Assembly (NCBI GenBank): GCA_039545355.1
Contig: BCJJ01000037.1
Coordinates: 1-64,000 of the forward strand
Origin: Trichosporon coremiiforme
Taxonomy: Eukaryota; Basidiomycota; Tremellomycetes; Trichosporonales; Trichosporonaceae
Reading direction: 5' to 3'
Length of the DNA: 64,000 nucleotides
Under the pieces are notes generated by a model. The model was not told the origin of the DNA and did no database searches. It worked only from the letters and a program-made list of their open reading frames with translations. This document shows, one piece after another, positions 42,875 through 53,797 of the stretch. Numbering within the stretch: position 1 is the stretch's first letter; every line of letters starts with the position of its first letter. The position numbers and the translations under genes were made by a program.

Positions 42875-44526
42875 ATGCTAATCTCGACGAGCTTGTGGTT
42901 GCTGGCAAGCAGCGCAGGGGCATGGGCGGGAGCTTCGGTGCTCCAGCCGACCCCTCTCCAGACCGGCAACGAGGTACGGATCCCCGGCTTCAACCTAAGC
43001 GCTGGGCTGAACCAGAACGAGTTCGGACCCTTCTGCTTTGACCAGAAGATCTCTCACCTCGAAGACGTCAACGGCACTTTCTGCCAGCGGTTCTCTGTCT
43101 CCTCCGAACTGTACCGGCCCGGCGGACCGGTTCTGCTCCGCGCATCTGGTGAAACTGTGACGTACGGAAAGTGAGTCCACTGACAGTTGAAGTACTAACG
43201 GGCAGTGGGAGCGTATTCCAAGGCGGCTTCGAATACCATATCGCGAAGGAGACGGGCGCGCTCGTCGTCTGGCTCGAGCACCGATACTACGGGTATTCCT
43301 ACCCCGTGCCCGACTTAACAACGGACAACCTGCTTTTCCTCTCGTTCGAGGAGGCGCTCGAAGACACGGCCAACTTCATTCGCAACTTCCAATTGCCCAA
43401 AAGTATCAACGTGACAGATCCCTCGGGACTGAAGTACGACCGGACGCCATGGATCTTGTACTCGTGGTCGTACCCCGGTGCGCTGGTCGCGTGGATGCGC
43501 GGCAAGTACCCCGATTTAGTGTGGGCGTCCATCGCTTCCTCGGCGACCATTGACAGGACGACAGAGCACGACGGTCTGCTCTACATGACAGCGGCGGGAA
43601 AATGGGGTAACCCAGCCTGCATCAAGCCGCTGGAGGAGGCATGGACTGCGATCGACGCGATCCTAGACCGCAACGACATGGAGGCAACGAATGAGCTCAA
43701 GGCTTTCTTCGATCTGAGCGGAGTCCCCGACTGGCGCTTCGCGGCCATAGGCTACGACACAGCGACGGCGTGGCAGAGCCGAGCCTGGGATCTGCCGTCC
43801 AACTCATGGGAGAGGTTCTGCAAGGACATGCAGGTCAAGAATGACAATGTCACCATCGGCGGCGTGCCGTACCCCGGCGCGCTGGCTACGTTCCGCAACA
43901 CGCAGACCATGGAGGGTTTCTGTCCGAACGGGACGACGGGGCAGGCGTGCCTCGACGCAATGGGCGATCCCATGAGTCTCTCCGTCCCGCCCAAGATGGA
44001 AATCGGCTCACCATTCGCCCAATTCCGCACGTGGCAGTATCGTGAGTGCACCTCCCTGGTAAGCTGACGCCCAGAGTGTTGCAGCGAGTACGGCCCGGTC
44101 GTCGCCGGTCCACCGGCGGGTAGCGACCTGCCCCGCATCGCGAGCAAGTACTTCACCCCGGAGGGCTGGTACAACCTCTGTCGGCACTGGTACCCGCCCG
44201 GCGAGAAGAATAAGCTTCCCGATACGCTGCCGACGCGCAGTGTTATTGACGAGATGGGCCGGCTCAACTACACCGCACCGCGCATCGCTTGGGTCGCCGG
44301 CGAGTATGACCCGTGGGGACCCTCCATCAAGCAGAAGCAGGAGTCGACGCCCGACAACCCATTCTACCTCATCCCCAAGGGCGGGCATGCCTGGGACGCT
44401 TTTGCGTTGCAGAATCTCTTCGACGAGCCCGATTTCATGCAGACGGTCCACCGCGGCTTGCTCGCGGACGTCAGCCGCTGGGTCAAGGAGTTTCACAATC
44501 AGAGCAATGCCACAGGCACGAACTAG
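42875..44526 (+). CDS. secreted serine peptidase of family S28
   Basis: Three exons: 42875-43170, 43206-44041 and 44075-44526, about 527 residues. The start ATG at 42875 opens a signal peptide (MLISTSLWLLASSAGAWAG). S28 enzymes (prolyl carboxypeptidase, DPP7) release residues next to proline; fungal members are secreted or vacuolar and acid-active. Family landmarks are DHFxx-type region FCFDQKISHLEDVNGTFCQR, VVWLEHRYYGYSYPV, the nucleophile block YSWSYPGALVAWMRGKYP with Ser about 187, the acid in AGEYDPWGP (Asp about 456) and GGHAWDA (His about 482). The usual GGS before YPG is WS here, a small deviation. Several NxT/S sites (NLSAG, NGTFC, NVTDP, NVTIGG, NYTAP) fit a secreted glycoprotein. 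Introns are 35 and 33 nt. Confidence 0.9.
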
Positions 44527-44609
44527 CAATAGCCAAGTACAGTACACTCCGTTGATACTCAGCACCTCCGGTCAACATGACCAAAATCAGAATTGTAACA
44601 AAAATGTGA

Positions 44610-44704
44610 CGACGCCTGTGAGATTCGAACTCACGCGGGAAAATCCCAACCGCTGTCTAGCTTAATAGCAAGCGATCACCTTAAAACCACTCGGTCAAAG
44701 CGCC
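44610..44704 (-). tRNA. tRNA-Ser(GCT) with an 11-nt intron
   Basis: Read on the minus strand, a class II tRNA folds well: acceptor GGCGCTT with AGGCGTC, a D arm with GAGTGGTTTTAA loop, anticodon stem ATCGC/GCGGT, long variable arm GGGA-TTT-TCCC, and T arm GTGAG-TTCGAAT-CTCAC. The discriminator is G, as in Ser tRNAs. The anticodon loop is TT-GCT-A with an 11-nt intron at 44665-44655 just after position 37; its AGC can pair with the GCT anticodon, the standard arrangement for nuclear tRNA introns. A TTTTT terminator follows at about 44604-44600. It lies 84 bp past the S28 peptidase stop. Confidence 0.93.
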
Positions 44705-45737
44705 TTGTCTTTCTGACGTCATGAGGAAAATTTTCGGTCCCTCACATTTGGCTTCGGAACAGAAAAGCCTGTGGATTTGGCGTTGTTGCCGCCGACCTCG
44801 CCTCTTCCCCTGCTCGCCCTGATCTCCTTTGAGACATCACGTCTTGAGAGAGAAGGAGGAAGGAGGAAGAGCACGCGCGTTGCCGTGTTGAGAGTAATGA
44901 CGAGAGCATGGCGGCTGACGTGCCGAAGTGAGTCGTAGTTGTGTGTGTATGTGGTGGCAATGACGTCCATATCGAGTCCATTCCGTCCTCGCAAACAAAC
45001 GCAGACTCGCGCTCTTCTCCGAATTGTCTGTGCCGCAGACCCTACGTCAGCCAGTCCGTCCGCCGCTTATCCCAGCCGCACCCAGACCAGCAAGGCCAGC
45101 AGCTCCACTCGCGCGCCGAGATCCACACCCGGATCAACATTGGGTCGGGACCTGGTTGGCCGTGGGTAATACCTGGACGCCTCCAGCTGAAGAGCAAGGG
45201 CGGTGGTCGCCGGAGCTTGGCCGCGCGAATCACCATGTTCGTCAGATGTGCCAGCCGTCCCAGACTTCGGGCACCAAGGTGGATCCAGCAGGGCTGCGGT
45301 TGGACATGTGATGCCGAGCTTGGATGCGATTGGTCGGAATTGTCCGTGGAGCAAAGCAGGCGAATGAATAAGGGTCACCAAGGGATCACAGGGGAGTCGC
45401 CGGGCAAAATATTGACTCGAGAAGATTTCGGCGGGTCAGGCGAGCAACCAGGCCAGGCTGCCGCCGGGCGCGGCTCGCGGTTGCATTGCTTGGTCATGAC
45501 GACGGATGACCTCGACTCCTCTCACTTGCCCACTCACCTCTTGCTCACTCTTAGCTCACGTCTAGTCACACCGCAGTCTCACTGTCACTCTCACTTTCGC
45601 CGCAACACAAGAACGTGCAGTTCAACAGACATCGCTCCTCCTCTCGTCTTGTGAAACAGAAAGCGATCTGCGAATTTCTGCGGCTTGGCCTAACAACCTT
45701 CTAATTCAAACGAAACACAGGCACGCCCAGCCCGCTC
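44705..45737. other. 1 kb intergenic region upstream of the MFS gene
   Basis: Upstream region of the transporter gene on the + strand and of the tRNA on the minus strand. The last 250 bp are C/T-rich with repeated TCACTC units. No gene is supported. Confidence 0.5.
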
Positions 45738-47401
45738 ATGTCGACCACGACCATCGAGCTCTCCACGCTCGAGCGGGGCGTCCATGGCTCCGGCGACCCG
45801 ACCCCCGGCCCCTCCATCCCGCCGACACCCGCGCGCTCCTTGAACAACTCGCCGGACCACTCGCGACGAACAAGCCGGACGAGCTTCGACATCCCTTCCC
45901 GTCCCCCCTCCGCCGTCACCACAGTCCCAAAAGCAAACTACGAGTACGAGTATCCTCCGCCGTCTGCCTCTGTGCCGTCGCTGCACTCGCGGCGGCCGAG
46001 CGAGGAGGAGATTGGCACCGCCGAGCTCGACAACGACACGGCGACGGCGGCCCTGCCCCCTGTCGACGGCGGGAAGCGGGCATGGACCTTCCTCGCGGCG
46101 GCTACGTTCATTGAGACCACAGTCTGGGGCCTGCCGTACACTGTAGGCGTGTTCCATCAGTACTGGCAGACGCAGATGTTCCCGAACGACGAGAGCACGC
46201 TCACGCTCGCGGCGACGTTGCAGACGGCGCTCATGTACATGTCCACGGCGCTTCTTGGACCGTAAGTCTCACACACCTTAGCGAGAGCTAACGATTCAGA
46301 CTGTTCCAGGCGTTTCCGCACTACTCGCGACAGTTCCAGATCATCGGCCTCGTCGTCTCGACCGCCGCGCTGATCGGGAGCGCATTCGTGACCAAAGCCT
46401 CCCACCTCACCATCACCTTCGGTGTCTTGTACCCCTTCGCCGGCGCGCTGTATCTTCCCTGCGCAACTCTGCTGTACGAATGGTTCCACCAGAAGCGTGG
46501 ACTCGCGAACGGCATTCTCTTCTCCGGAACCGGTGTCGGCGGCACCGTTCTTCCCATCATCATCTCGGCCCTCCTCGGTGGGGTCGGGTACAAGGCCACG
46601 ATGCTGGCACTGGGCATTGCGTTCGGCGTGTCCAACCTCGTCGCCATGGTGTTCATCAAGCGCCGTGTGCCCCTGCCTCCGCGCAGCGGCCGCCTGCGCG
46701 ACAAGATCAAGGGTCTCCGTCCCGGCCGCCCCAGCGGAAGGCTGCACGACGGCCACAGCGGAAGGCACACGGGCGGCCTGCGCGGCAACTGGAACATCGA
46801 CCTCGGCATCACGCGCACGTGGGCGTTCTGGTGCGGCCTGCTCGTGCTCCTCCTCACGAGTATGGGCAACTTCAACCCGACACTGTGGATCCCCACCTTC
46901 GCCGACAACGTCCACGCCCACCCGAACGGTACGGCCATGGTGTCGATCATGAACGCGGCCAGCGTGCCCGGCAACCTCCTGCTGGGGTGGATCTCGGACC
47001 GTGCCTCGGCCCGCATCACTATTGCCATCAACTGCCTCGTCGCGAGTGTCATCGTCCTCACCCTCTGGGGCTTTGGCACGAGCTCGTCGTTGTTGGTTCT
47101 GTTCAGTATCTTCTGGGGCTTCTCGGCGCTCAGCTTTGTGTCCCTCTGGGGCAAGATGATCACGCGCATCTGCAAAGACAGGCCGAGCTGGATCTCCCTC
47201 ATCTTCAGCATGTTTGCCGTCTTGCGCGGCGTCGGAAACCTCACCTCTGGTCCTATCTCCAGTAAACTCCTCCAGACGCAGGCGTTCAAGGGCGCAGCCG
47301 GAGCGTACGGCAAGACCAACTTTGGCGCCGTGCTTATCTACACGGCCGCGACCATCTTTGGCGGCGGCGCCATCGGCATCTTTTTCCCCGGCTCCAAGTA
47401 G
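45738..47401 (+). CDS. MFS transporter, monocarboxylate (MCH/MCT) type
   Basis: Two exons, 45738-46261 and 46300-47401, over a 38-nt intron (GTAAGT, AGCTAAC, CAG), about 541 residues. The first 110 residues are a Ser/Pro-rich cytosolic tail. Twelve membrane segments follow; the first reads AWTFLAAATFIETTVWGLPY. The block YEWFHQKRGLANGILFSGTG followed by VGGTVLPIIISALLG is the TM4-5 signature of the monocarboxylate-porter branch. A basic central loop (RLRDKIKGLRPGRPSGRLHD) divides the two halves, and LLGWISDRAS is the usual MFS loop 8-9 motif. Fungal Mch proteins do not all carry monocarboxylates, so the substrate is unknown. It is likely in the plasma or vacuolar membrane. Converges with RAD6, 129 bp away. 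Confidence 0.88.
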
Positions 47402-47530
47402 CTCGAGTGTGAGAGACAAGTAAGGACATTTAGAACAGACAATTTACCTTGTACATAATCTCGATGCATATGCTTGCCAAGCGGCCGGGTACAGTGTTGG
47501 TACAGGTAGGACAGGGTATCGGAACGACGA

Positions 47531-48406
47531 CTAGGCGGCGGCCTGGGCGGTCGGAGCTACGTCGTCGTGCGCCGCACCGGCTCCTGCGGCTTGCGCCTGC
47601 AGCTCCTCGTCGTCGACCCAGCTCTGCTCTACCGTGACCTTGACGCGGCGCTCGTACTCCTGCTTGTTGTCTTTGAAGAGCGTCGCCGCCTCCACGTTCG
47701 CCGGACTAGATGGGTTCGGGTCGTTCAGCAGCGACTGCACACTCGTCAGGATCGCCGCCACGTCGTACGTCGGTGACCATCTGTTCTGCAGAATGTCAAG
47801 ACACAGCTCGCCGTTGTTGTAGATGTTCGGGTGGAACATGCGTGACACGAACCGCACCGTCGGCGGCTTGTTCGGGTACGAGTCGGTGAACGTGAGCGTC
47901 AGGCGGAACGATCCGTCCTCAAACGGCGTGTCGGCTAGGAACGTCAGCTCGGTCAACAAGATCGGCAGGCGACAAATGATCGACGTTGTGTGTTGCCACC
48001 CCATGCCCCATACTCACGAGGTCCGAAGATGACAGCGTTCCACACCATGATGTTGTCGTGGCATGGCGAGCCAGAGATGCCCTCGGGCGCCTCGGTGGCG
48101 AGACGCTTGAAGTCACGAATGAGACGGCGCTTGGCGGCTGTGGACTGCTCGGTCAGCACACTCCCACGTTGGTGGCAACTGGAAACCCAGAATGGATTTA
48201 GGGTTACGCCGGGTCCAGACAACGGCACACGACAGCGTCACTGTCGCAGTTCTTCACGAGCAGACTATGCGCCGTGACAGTCCGAGACTAGAGGCGGTGT
48301 CCGTTGGGCCGATCCGCTCGGTCCCCGCTGGGCCGAGCTCACAAGACCACTCGCAGATCCCCGAGCGAGCGATTTTCCAGTCGTCAACAGGTCGAGCACT
48401 TACCAT
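47531..48406 (-). CDS. RAD6: ubiquitin-conjugating enzyme E2, RAD6/UBC2
   Basis: Three coding exons: 48406-48404 (only the ATG), 48144-48018 and 47934-47531, about 177 residues. Rad6 works with Rad18 on PCNA in DNA damage tolerance, with Bre1 on histone H2B and with Ubr1 in N-degron decay. The joined protein starts [20 protein letters not shown]; the active-site Cys lies in [40 protein letters not shown] and the acidic/Ala-rich C-terminal tail ([13 protein letters not shown]) are typical of fungal Rad6. The start codon is followed at once by a GTAAGT donor; intron 1 is 259 nt, intron 2 83 nt with a CTGAC branch and TAG acceptor. The residue at the second junction is Pro (GPPDTPFED) where yeast has Ala. 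Confidence 0.93.
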
Positions 48407-48865
48407 GAGTGGGTCTGAATAGATGCAGGAGACGACTGTAGAGGGGAGAGGGCGGCTGGTATAGCAGGTAGAACGCTTATATAACGCGGATGTGGTGGAG
48501 CCGACGCGGACTGGGGGGCAAGGCAGTGGGCTCGTGGGACAGAGAGCGAGGGGCGGGGAGGTCGGGCGTTGTTGTCGGCGGTGCGGCGACGTGGGGGCTT
48601 GAGGAGGCGTTGACGGGAAGCAAAGCGAAGTCGGATGGAAGGTGGACGATACGATCGCGAGTGATGACCACGGTGCGTTCCCGTGATCAAGCTGGGTTCA
48701 CCCCGATTTGCTCCCGTCGGCCCGACCCACTTCCCTAACTGCGCCTTATCTGCAGCATTCGAGGTGGCTGAGGGAAAGATTTAACAATGCATGTCCGGAT
48801 GAGTCAATGAATGCTACTGAATTGGTACAAGAATGATCTATGCTATGGCTGCTAACAGCCGCTCT
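48407..48865. other. intergenic region between RAD6 and ZRG17-like gene
   Basis: About 460 bp on the 5' side of RAD6 and the 3' side of the zinc transporter gene; it holds the RAD6 TATA element. No other feature seen. Confidence 0.55.
48476..48484 (-). promoter_or_regulatory. TATA box of RAD6
   Basis: CTTATATAA reads TTATATAAG on the RAD6 strand, about 70 bp before the ATG. The spacing suits a core promoter element, but no transcript data are available. Confidence 0.5.
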
Positions 48866-50915
48866 CTACTCGTCCCACCCACGCCGAACATCGACTGTCA
48901 CCTCACTGTCCCTATTAGTGTTGACGGCGCCGTTGATGTCGTTCCACGCGAGCCGCGTAACGTCAAAAATGTCCCGGTCCGAGCTCTCAGGGTGGACGTG
49001 CACCACCAGAGTCACGACCAGTGGCACGTGTTGGGCGACCGCCGACTTGTCAGCGTCCAGATCCACCTTGGTGTCGGTGAACGCCGCCGTCGACGGGGAG
49101 GGCGTGCTTATCGAAGCGCGCCGGCTCGGGGGTGCAGAGGGAACGAAGGGACCTTCCTCCGGCTGTGTCTTGCCAGCATTGATAGCCCAAACCCGGAGTG
49201 TGCCAAGGCCGAGGACACGCTTGTCAGCCGCCACATCCTGCAGAGCGCTGCGCAGAGCCTTCATTTGGGGCGACGAGCTTGGAGGGGCAGTCTGCAGCAG
49301 TACGTGGGCGTACGCAACCGTGGGCGGGTACGCCAACGACGCAGTGAGAACGGTCAGAATCAAACTCGCAGCAGAGTCAAAGTGCGGAAGCGCAGAACTG
49401 CGGTCAGCTCGAGGTGTACTGAAAAAGCTCACAGTGGTGTCACGAGACCGCCCAAGAGGAGAATGGCAGCCGTGCCGGCAACGGCGAGGGTGTACGGGTT
49501 GCAGAGGAACTCATTGGCCTCAACGAACGGGATCGAGAGGTACCACGCGGGCAGATAGAGGGGCCCAGTGGCGTCGGCGAGCTTCGAGTGGTTGCGCAGA
49601 GCGACGCCGGAGAAGAGGCTTGCCAGTGAGGCGAAGAACAGGAAGAGGTAGGGGTAGTTGCGCGGCTCGGAGTGGTCGACAACGCCATGCGAGTGGCCAT
49701 GGTCGTGGCCGCCGAGCACCGCCTGCTCTAGAGCTTCCTTTGCGATATACGTGGCAGAAAAGACGAGGAACACGCTCTGGCTGAAGCAGAGCAGCGAAGT
49801 GAAACGAGATGATCTACCGTCAGCAACATCCAACAGTAAACTCACCCATAGGGTCGCCTAAGGCTGTTCCACTCCGTGTTCTCGGCCCTCGTGAACATGT
49901 TGATCGCAACACCCAGGGCGTCGAAGACTACGAGGTAGCCCATGGCACTGAGCGCCCTCCAGCCGCTGATCTGTCCCTCGATCCAGATGCCGGCACCGAG
50001 AACGGCCTCAACAACAGCAAAGCTAAGCAGTAACTGGTCGTGCGGGTCACGCTTCTTCTTCGGAACCGGCGCGAGAGTCGTCGGCGTAGAGTTGAACGTC
50101 ATGGACATCGGCCGAGGCTTGGACTCGGCTGCCGGCGGTTCGTTAAGGGCCGGGTTCGTCTGAGTCGGGTCCAGGAAGCTAAAGAAGTTGTGTGACAGGG
50201 AGTGCCGATGCTGACATTAGCTAGGCACAACGCACACACCTACGTGATGTCCTCGTCGCTTGCCTCGCGGGATGGGCTCCTCGCCGACCCTGTGGTCGGC
50301 CGCTGAGCCGTAGTGGGCGCTCTCATCCGGAATCATGCTGTCTCCAGCTTCGGGTGTAGGACTGGACGGCCGCGCAAGCATACCGGGGTGAGGGTAGAAG
50401 GCACTAAGGTTGCGCGAGTGGTGGTGACTGCCCCGCTGATCAAAAGAGGAAGCCGGCGATCCCAGCACAGGCACCTCGAGGGAGTTGCGCCAGCTCTGCG
50501 GCCGCTCCAACGAGTTGCGCCAGCTCAGCGGTCGGTCAGAGGGGCGAACCGGAGAAGCGTATGGCGACTCGGGAGTGGGAACGTCCATGCTAGGCCATGC
50601 TGGGCTCAAGGGCCGACCGGGCGAGCCCGGAGCTTCGTGAATGGACGGGGGGCGGTCAACGTTGAGCATGAACGCTCTGCTAGGCGATCGCATGACTTCG
50701 GTCAGCTCGGACACGCCATCAGAGGCTTCAGAGGCCTCGATGGCGATTTCTACGCCAGAGTCATGAGTGTCGAGCTTCTTGACGTTGGGTTCGGTAGCCT
50801 TGCGGATGAAGATGGGTGGAGGGATCTGGGCTCTGCCTGCCAAGCTCGGGCGGCGGGGGGAAGGAGTGCGGATCTCGGGTAAGGAGGGAGTCGAGGAAGG
50901 GGGAGAGTTGGGCAT
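48866..50915 (-). CDS. ZRG17-like zinc transporter of the cation diffusion facilitator family
   Basis: Four exons: 50915-50244, 50210-49846, 49813-49433 and 49397-48866, about 649 residues. Yeast Zrg17 pairs with Msc2 to load zinc into the ER and early secretory pathway. The first 220 residues are Ser/Pro-rich. Exon junction 1 reads RGHHHRHSLSHNFFSFLDPT, a conserved lead-in. The membrane part follows: DQLLLSFAVVEAVLGAGIWI, RALSAMGYLVVFDALGVAIN, SLLCFSQSVFLVFSATYIAK, a His-rich loop (GGHDHGHSHGVVDHSE), YLFLFFASLASLFSGVAL and TLAVAGTAAILLLGGLV. The last exon is the cytosolic C-terminal domain with VVTLVVHVHPESSDRDIFDV. ATG at 50915 is the first Met of the frame. All three introns are 32-35 nt. 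Msc2 versus Zrg17 identity rests on the degenerate metal-site residues and long N-terminus. Confidence 0.85.
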
Positions 50916-51722
50916 GGTCGCCGAGAGTCCCAAGTTGAAGTAGGCGGTGACAACAACGACGATGAGGATAGCAAGAAGGAGTGGTCGAGGTGGACGATGT
51001 AGGTGGTCTCTGGTCCGACTAAAAGTAGGTTCGGACTGATCGGGCAGTAATTGAGGTGGGTGTCTGGTGCCAAGGGATAGGGACGTCCAAGCGCAGCGCG
51101 TCGGCCCTGGCGCCTGAACGTGCCGTGCCGCGTCCGACAAGCTTCACGATCGCACGAAGTCGTGCAAGCCCTCTCTCTGTCGCGTCAGTCACGTGAATAG
51201 GAGGGGCATGTGGGATGCTCGTGCGTATCGCGTGGGTGCGCTGCACGTGACTTCGTGGGTGTCGGAGGGGGTGTCCGCTCGTTACGTCGCCGTCTCGGTA
51301 GGTGCCTGTACCCCACAGTGAGCCTGGCGGCCGCTTATAGGACTGAGGTGGGGGAAGACGCTGGACGGAGTGCCGGGGCCATGAGGGCCGGACGACGTTC
51401 GGGATTAAACGAGGGGACATTTGGTCCCGCGGGTGTGGGATGGGTGGGCTACGGTGACAGACCGCTACGAGCGCGTGGTGGCCGGTTCTCCGTTTGCCGC
51501 GCGACGTGCCGGGGGCAGGTGGCCGTTTGCACGTCTGGGTGGGAGGTTGGTTGCCGCCAGTGCCGCCCCTGCCGCCTCTGCCGCCCTGCCCCGCCAACCG
51601 CGCTCTCGCTGCCCCATTCCTACCACGCTCAAATCTGCCTCACTCCGTCGATCCCCTTTTACGCTTCCAAGTCATCGTCTTCCCTTCCATCCACCTCTCC
51701 CACCCCCTCCTCACCGTCCACC
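50916..51722. promoter_or_regulatory. divergent promoter region of ZRG17-like and LSC2
   Basis: About 800 bp between divergent starts. The right end is strongly C/T-rich before the LSC2 ATG, as in other 5' UTRs of this window. No specific motif was recognised. Confidence 0.5.
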
Positions 51723-53110
51723 ATGCTCCGTTCCCTCCGCCCTGCCCGCCAGACCCTCCTGGTAAGTTTACATGCCTCAGGGTGTCACTACCAAGGCCGC
51801 ACAGCGATCCGGGGAAACCTGGAGATGCCGACGGCACAATGCGCTCATACACCACCCATCACTTCGTTATCGTTATCGCTGACCCTTTAGCGCGCCACCC
51901 AGCAGCAGCAGCGCCGTAACCTCTCGATCCACGAGTACCAGTCGTACCAGCTCCTCAACGACGTGAGTAGCAGAAGCATCCATGGCCTGGATGGTGACAC
52001 CGAGGACCCCCAACAACACTTAGCCGACATGGTGTTGGCTGGTGGGGGGATGTCACCTCGGCTAGGTCATTGGACGCCCCCCTATGGCAGGCACTGACGT
52101 CAATCACAGTACGGAATCCCTACTCCTCTTGGCAAGCCTGCCCGCACTCCCGACGAGGCCTTCGACCTCACCAACAAGTTCGAGAAGGACGGAAAGAATG
52201 TCGTTGTTAAGGCTCAGGTCCTCGCTGGTGGCCGTGGAAAGGGCCACTTCGACACTGGCTTCCAGGGCGGTGTCCACATGGCCGACTCGTGAGTACCGAG
52301 CGGGGGTCGCCGCCGAGGGCGAGCGCCTCATCGACGAACAGACGGCGGCGTTGGTGGCTGTTTGTCTGCGTTGTGGATGTGCAGACATTCCGACGCGGCG
52401 GACGCGTTCATTGGACCACTAAGCGCGAGGCTCCCCCACCTACAGCGACGGACTTCGCTAACGTACCAGTGCCGAGCAGGCCAAGGAGCTCGCCGACCAG
52501 ATGATCGGCCACAAGCTCATCACCAAGCAGACCGGCGCCGGTGGCCGCGTCTGTAACGCCGTCATGATTGCCGAGCGCACCCCCAAGGCCAAGGAGTACT
52601 ACGCCGCCGTCCTCTCGGACCGTGCCCGTGGCTGCCCCGTTATTGTCGCCTCGAACCAGGGTGGTATGAACATCGAGGACGTTGCCCACGACACCCCCGA
52701 GGCCATTATCACCACCAACCTCGACTTTGACAACGGCATTGACCACGCTTCGGCCGTCAAGCTCGCTGAGCAGCTCGGCTTCGCCCCTGCCGCCCGCGAC
52801 AATGCCGCTGAGATCTTCCAGCGCCTCTACACCATCTTCAAGGAGAAGGACGCCACGCAGATTGAGATCAACCCCCTCGGCGAGTTCCCCGACGGAAAGG
52901 TCCTCTGCATGGACGCCAAGTTCGGTTTCGACGACAACGCCGACTTCCGCCAGAAGGACGTCTTCGAGCTCCGCGACAAGTCGCAGGAGGACCCCGATGA
53001 GGTCAAGGCTGCCGAGTTCGGCCTCAACTTCATCAAGCTTGACGGTGACATTGGCTGTCTTGTCAACGGTGCTGGTCTCGCCATGGCCACCATGGACGTC
53101 CTGAACCTGC

Positions 53111-53141
<31 letters not shown>

Positions 53142-53454
53142 CGGTGGTGGTGCCACCGCCGAGGCCGTCAAGGAGGCTTTCAAGCTCATCCTGTCCGCCC
53201 CCCAGGTCAAGTCGATCTTCGTCAACATCTTTGGTGGAATCATGCGCTGCGACGTCATTGCCGAGGGCATCATCAAGGCGACCACTGAGCTCGAGCTCAA
53301 GATCCCCGTCGTCGTCCGTCTGCAGGGAACGAAGGAGGCCGAGGCCAAGAAGCTCATCAAGGAGTCTGGCCTCAAGATTTACGCCAACGACAACCTCGAC
53401 GACGCCGCCGCCGAGGCCGTCAAGCTCGCCGCCGAGGGCGCCCCGCACAAGTAG
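51723..53454 (+). CDS. LSC2: mitochondrial succinyl-CoA ligase beta subunit
   Basis: Four exons: 51723-51761, 51891-51962, 52110-52288 and 52470-53454, 424 residues. The enzyme makes ATP (or GTP) from succinyl-CoA in the TCA cycle in the mitochondrial matrix. The presequence is MLRSLRPARQTLLRATQQQQ followed by RRNLSIHEYQSYQLLNDYGI, where the mature ATP-grasp domain starts. Landmarks are VVVKAQVLAGGRGKGHF, the Mg/nucleotide region QIEINPLGEF, and GGEPANFLDVGGGATAE with NIFGGIMRCDVIAEGI for CoA-ligase contacts. Codon use is strongly biased to C-ending codons, as expected for a highly expressed gene. Introns 1-3 are 129, 147 and 181 nt, longer than elsewhere in the window. Nucleotide preference is not decided here. 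Confidence 0.95.
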
Positions 53455-53797
53455 ATTTAGAGCGCAACGTGAGCGTGTCGACCTGAATTGTTTGTACTTT
53501 TTTGCCTTGCACCCTATATAGTAGATGGATACAGATTACCAAACGTGCGTAGTGTGGCAGGCAGCTGGCAGCTGAAGCGAAGCGACGGGTGTGAAGCTGA
53601 ATGACGACGCGATGACCGAGGGAACTTCGGTGAACACGACGGATGACGTGAGTCGTGCATGCTTTCTCCCCCAGTCTGACAACTACCGTAGGCGGAACAG
53701 GCACAGCACGTCAGTGGCCTCAGAGCCGTCTTTATATAGGCATATCGTGCATTCCGTGAAGGCTCAGCGCTCAGCACCACCCACGAACACGATCACG
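53455..53797. promoter_or_regulatory. upstream region of the 170-aa gene, with TATA box
   Basis: Follows LSC2 on the same strand. TATATA at 53733-53738 lies 60 bp before the next ATG, a good position for a core promoter. No other feature seen. Confidence 0.5.

Noticed and set aside
46157..47419. 420-codon minus-strand frame opposite the MFS gene
   Set aside because: Acidic/Arg noise typical of antisense of high-GC3 codons; the + strand is a clear transporter.
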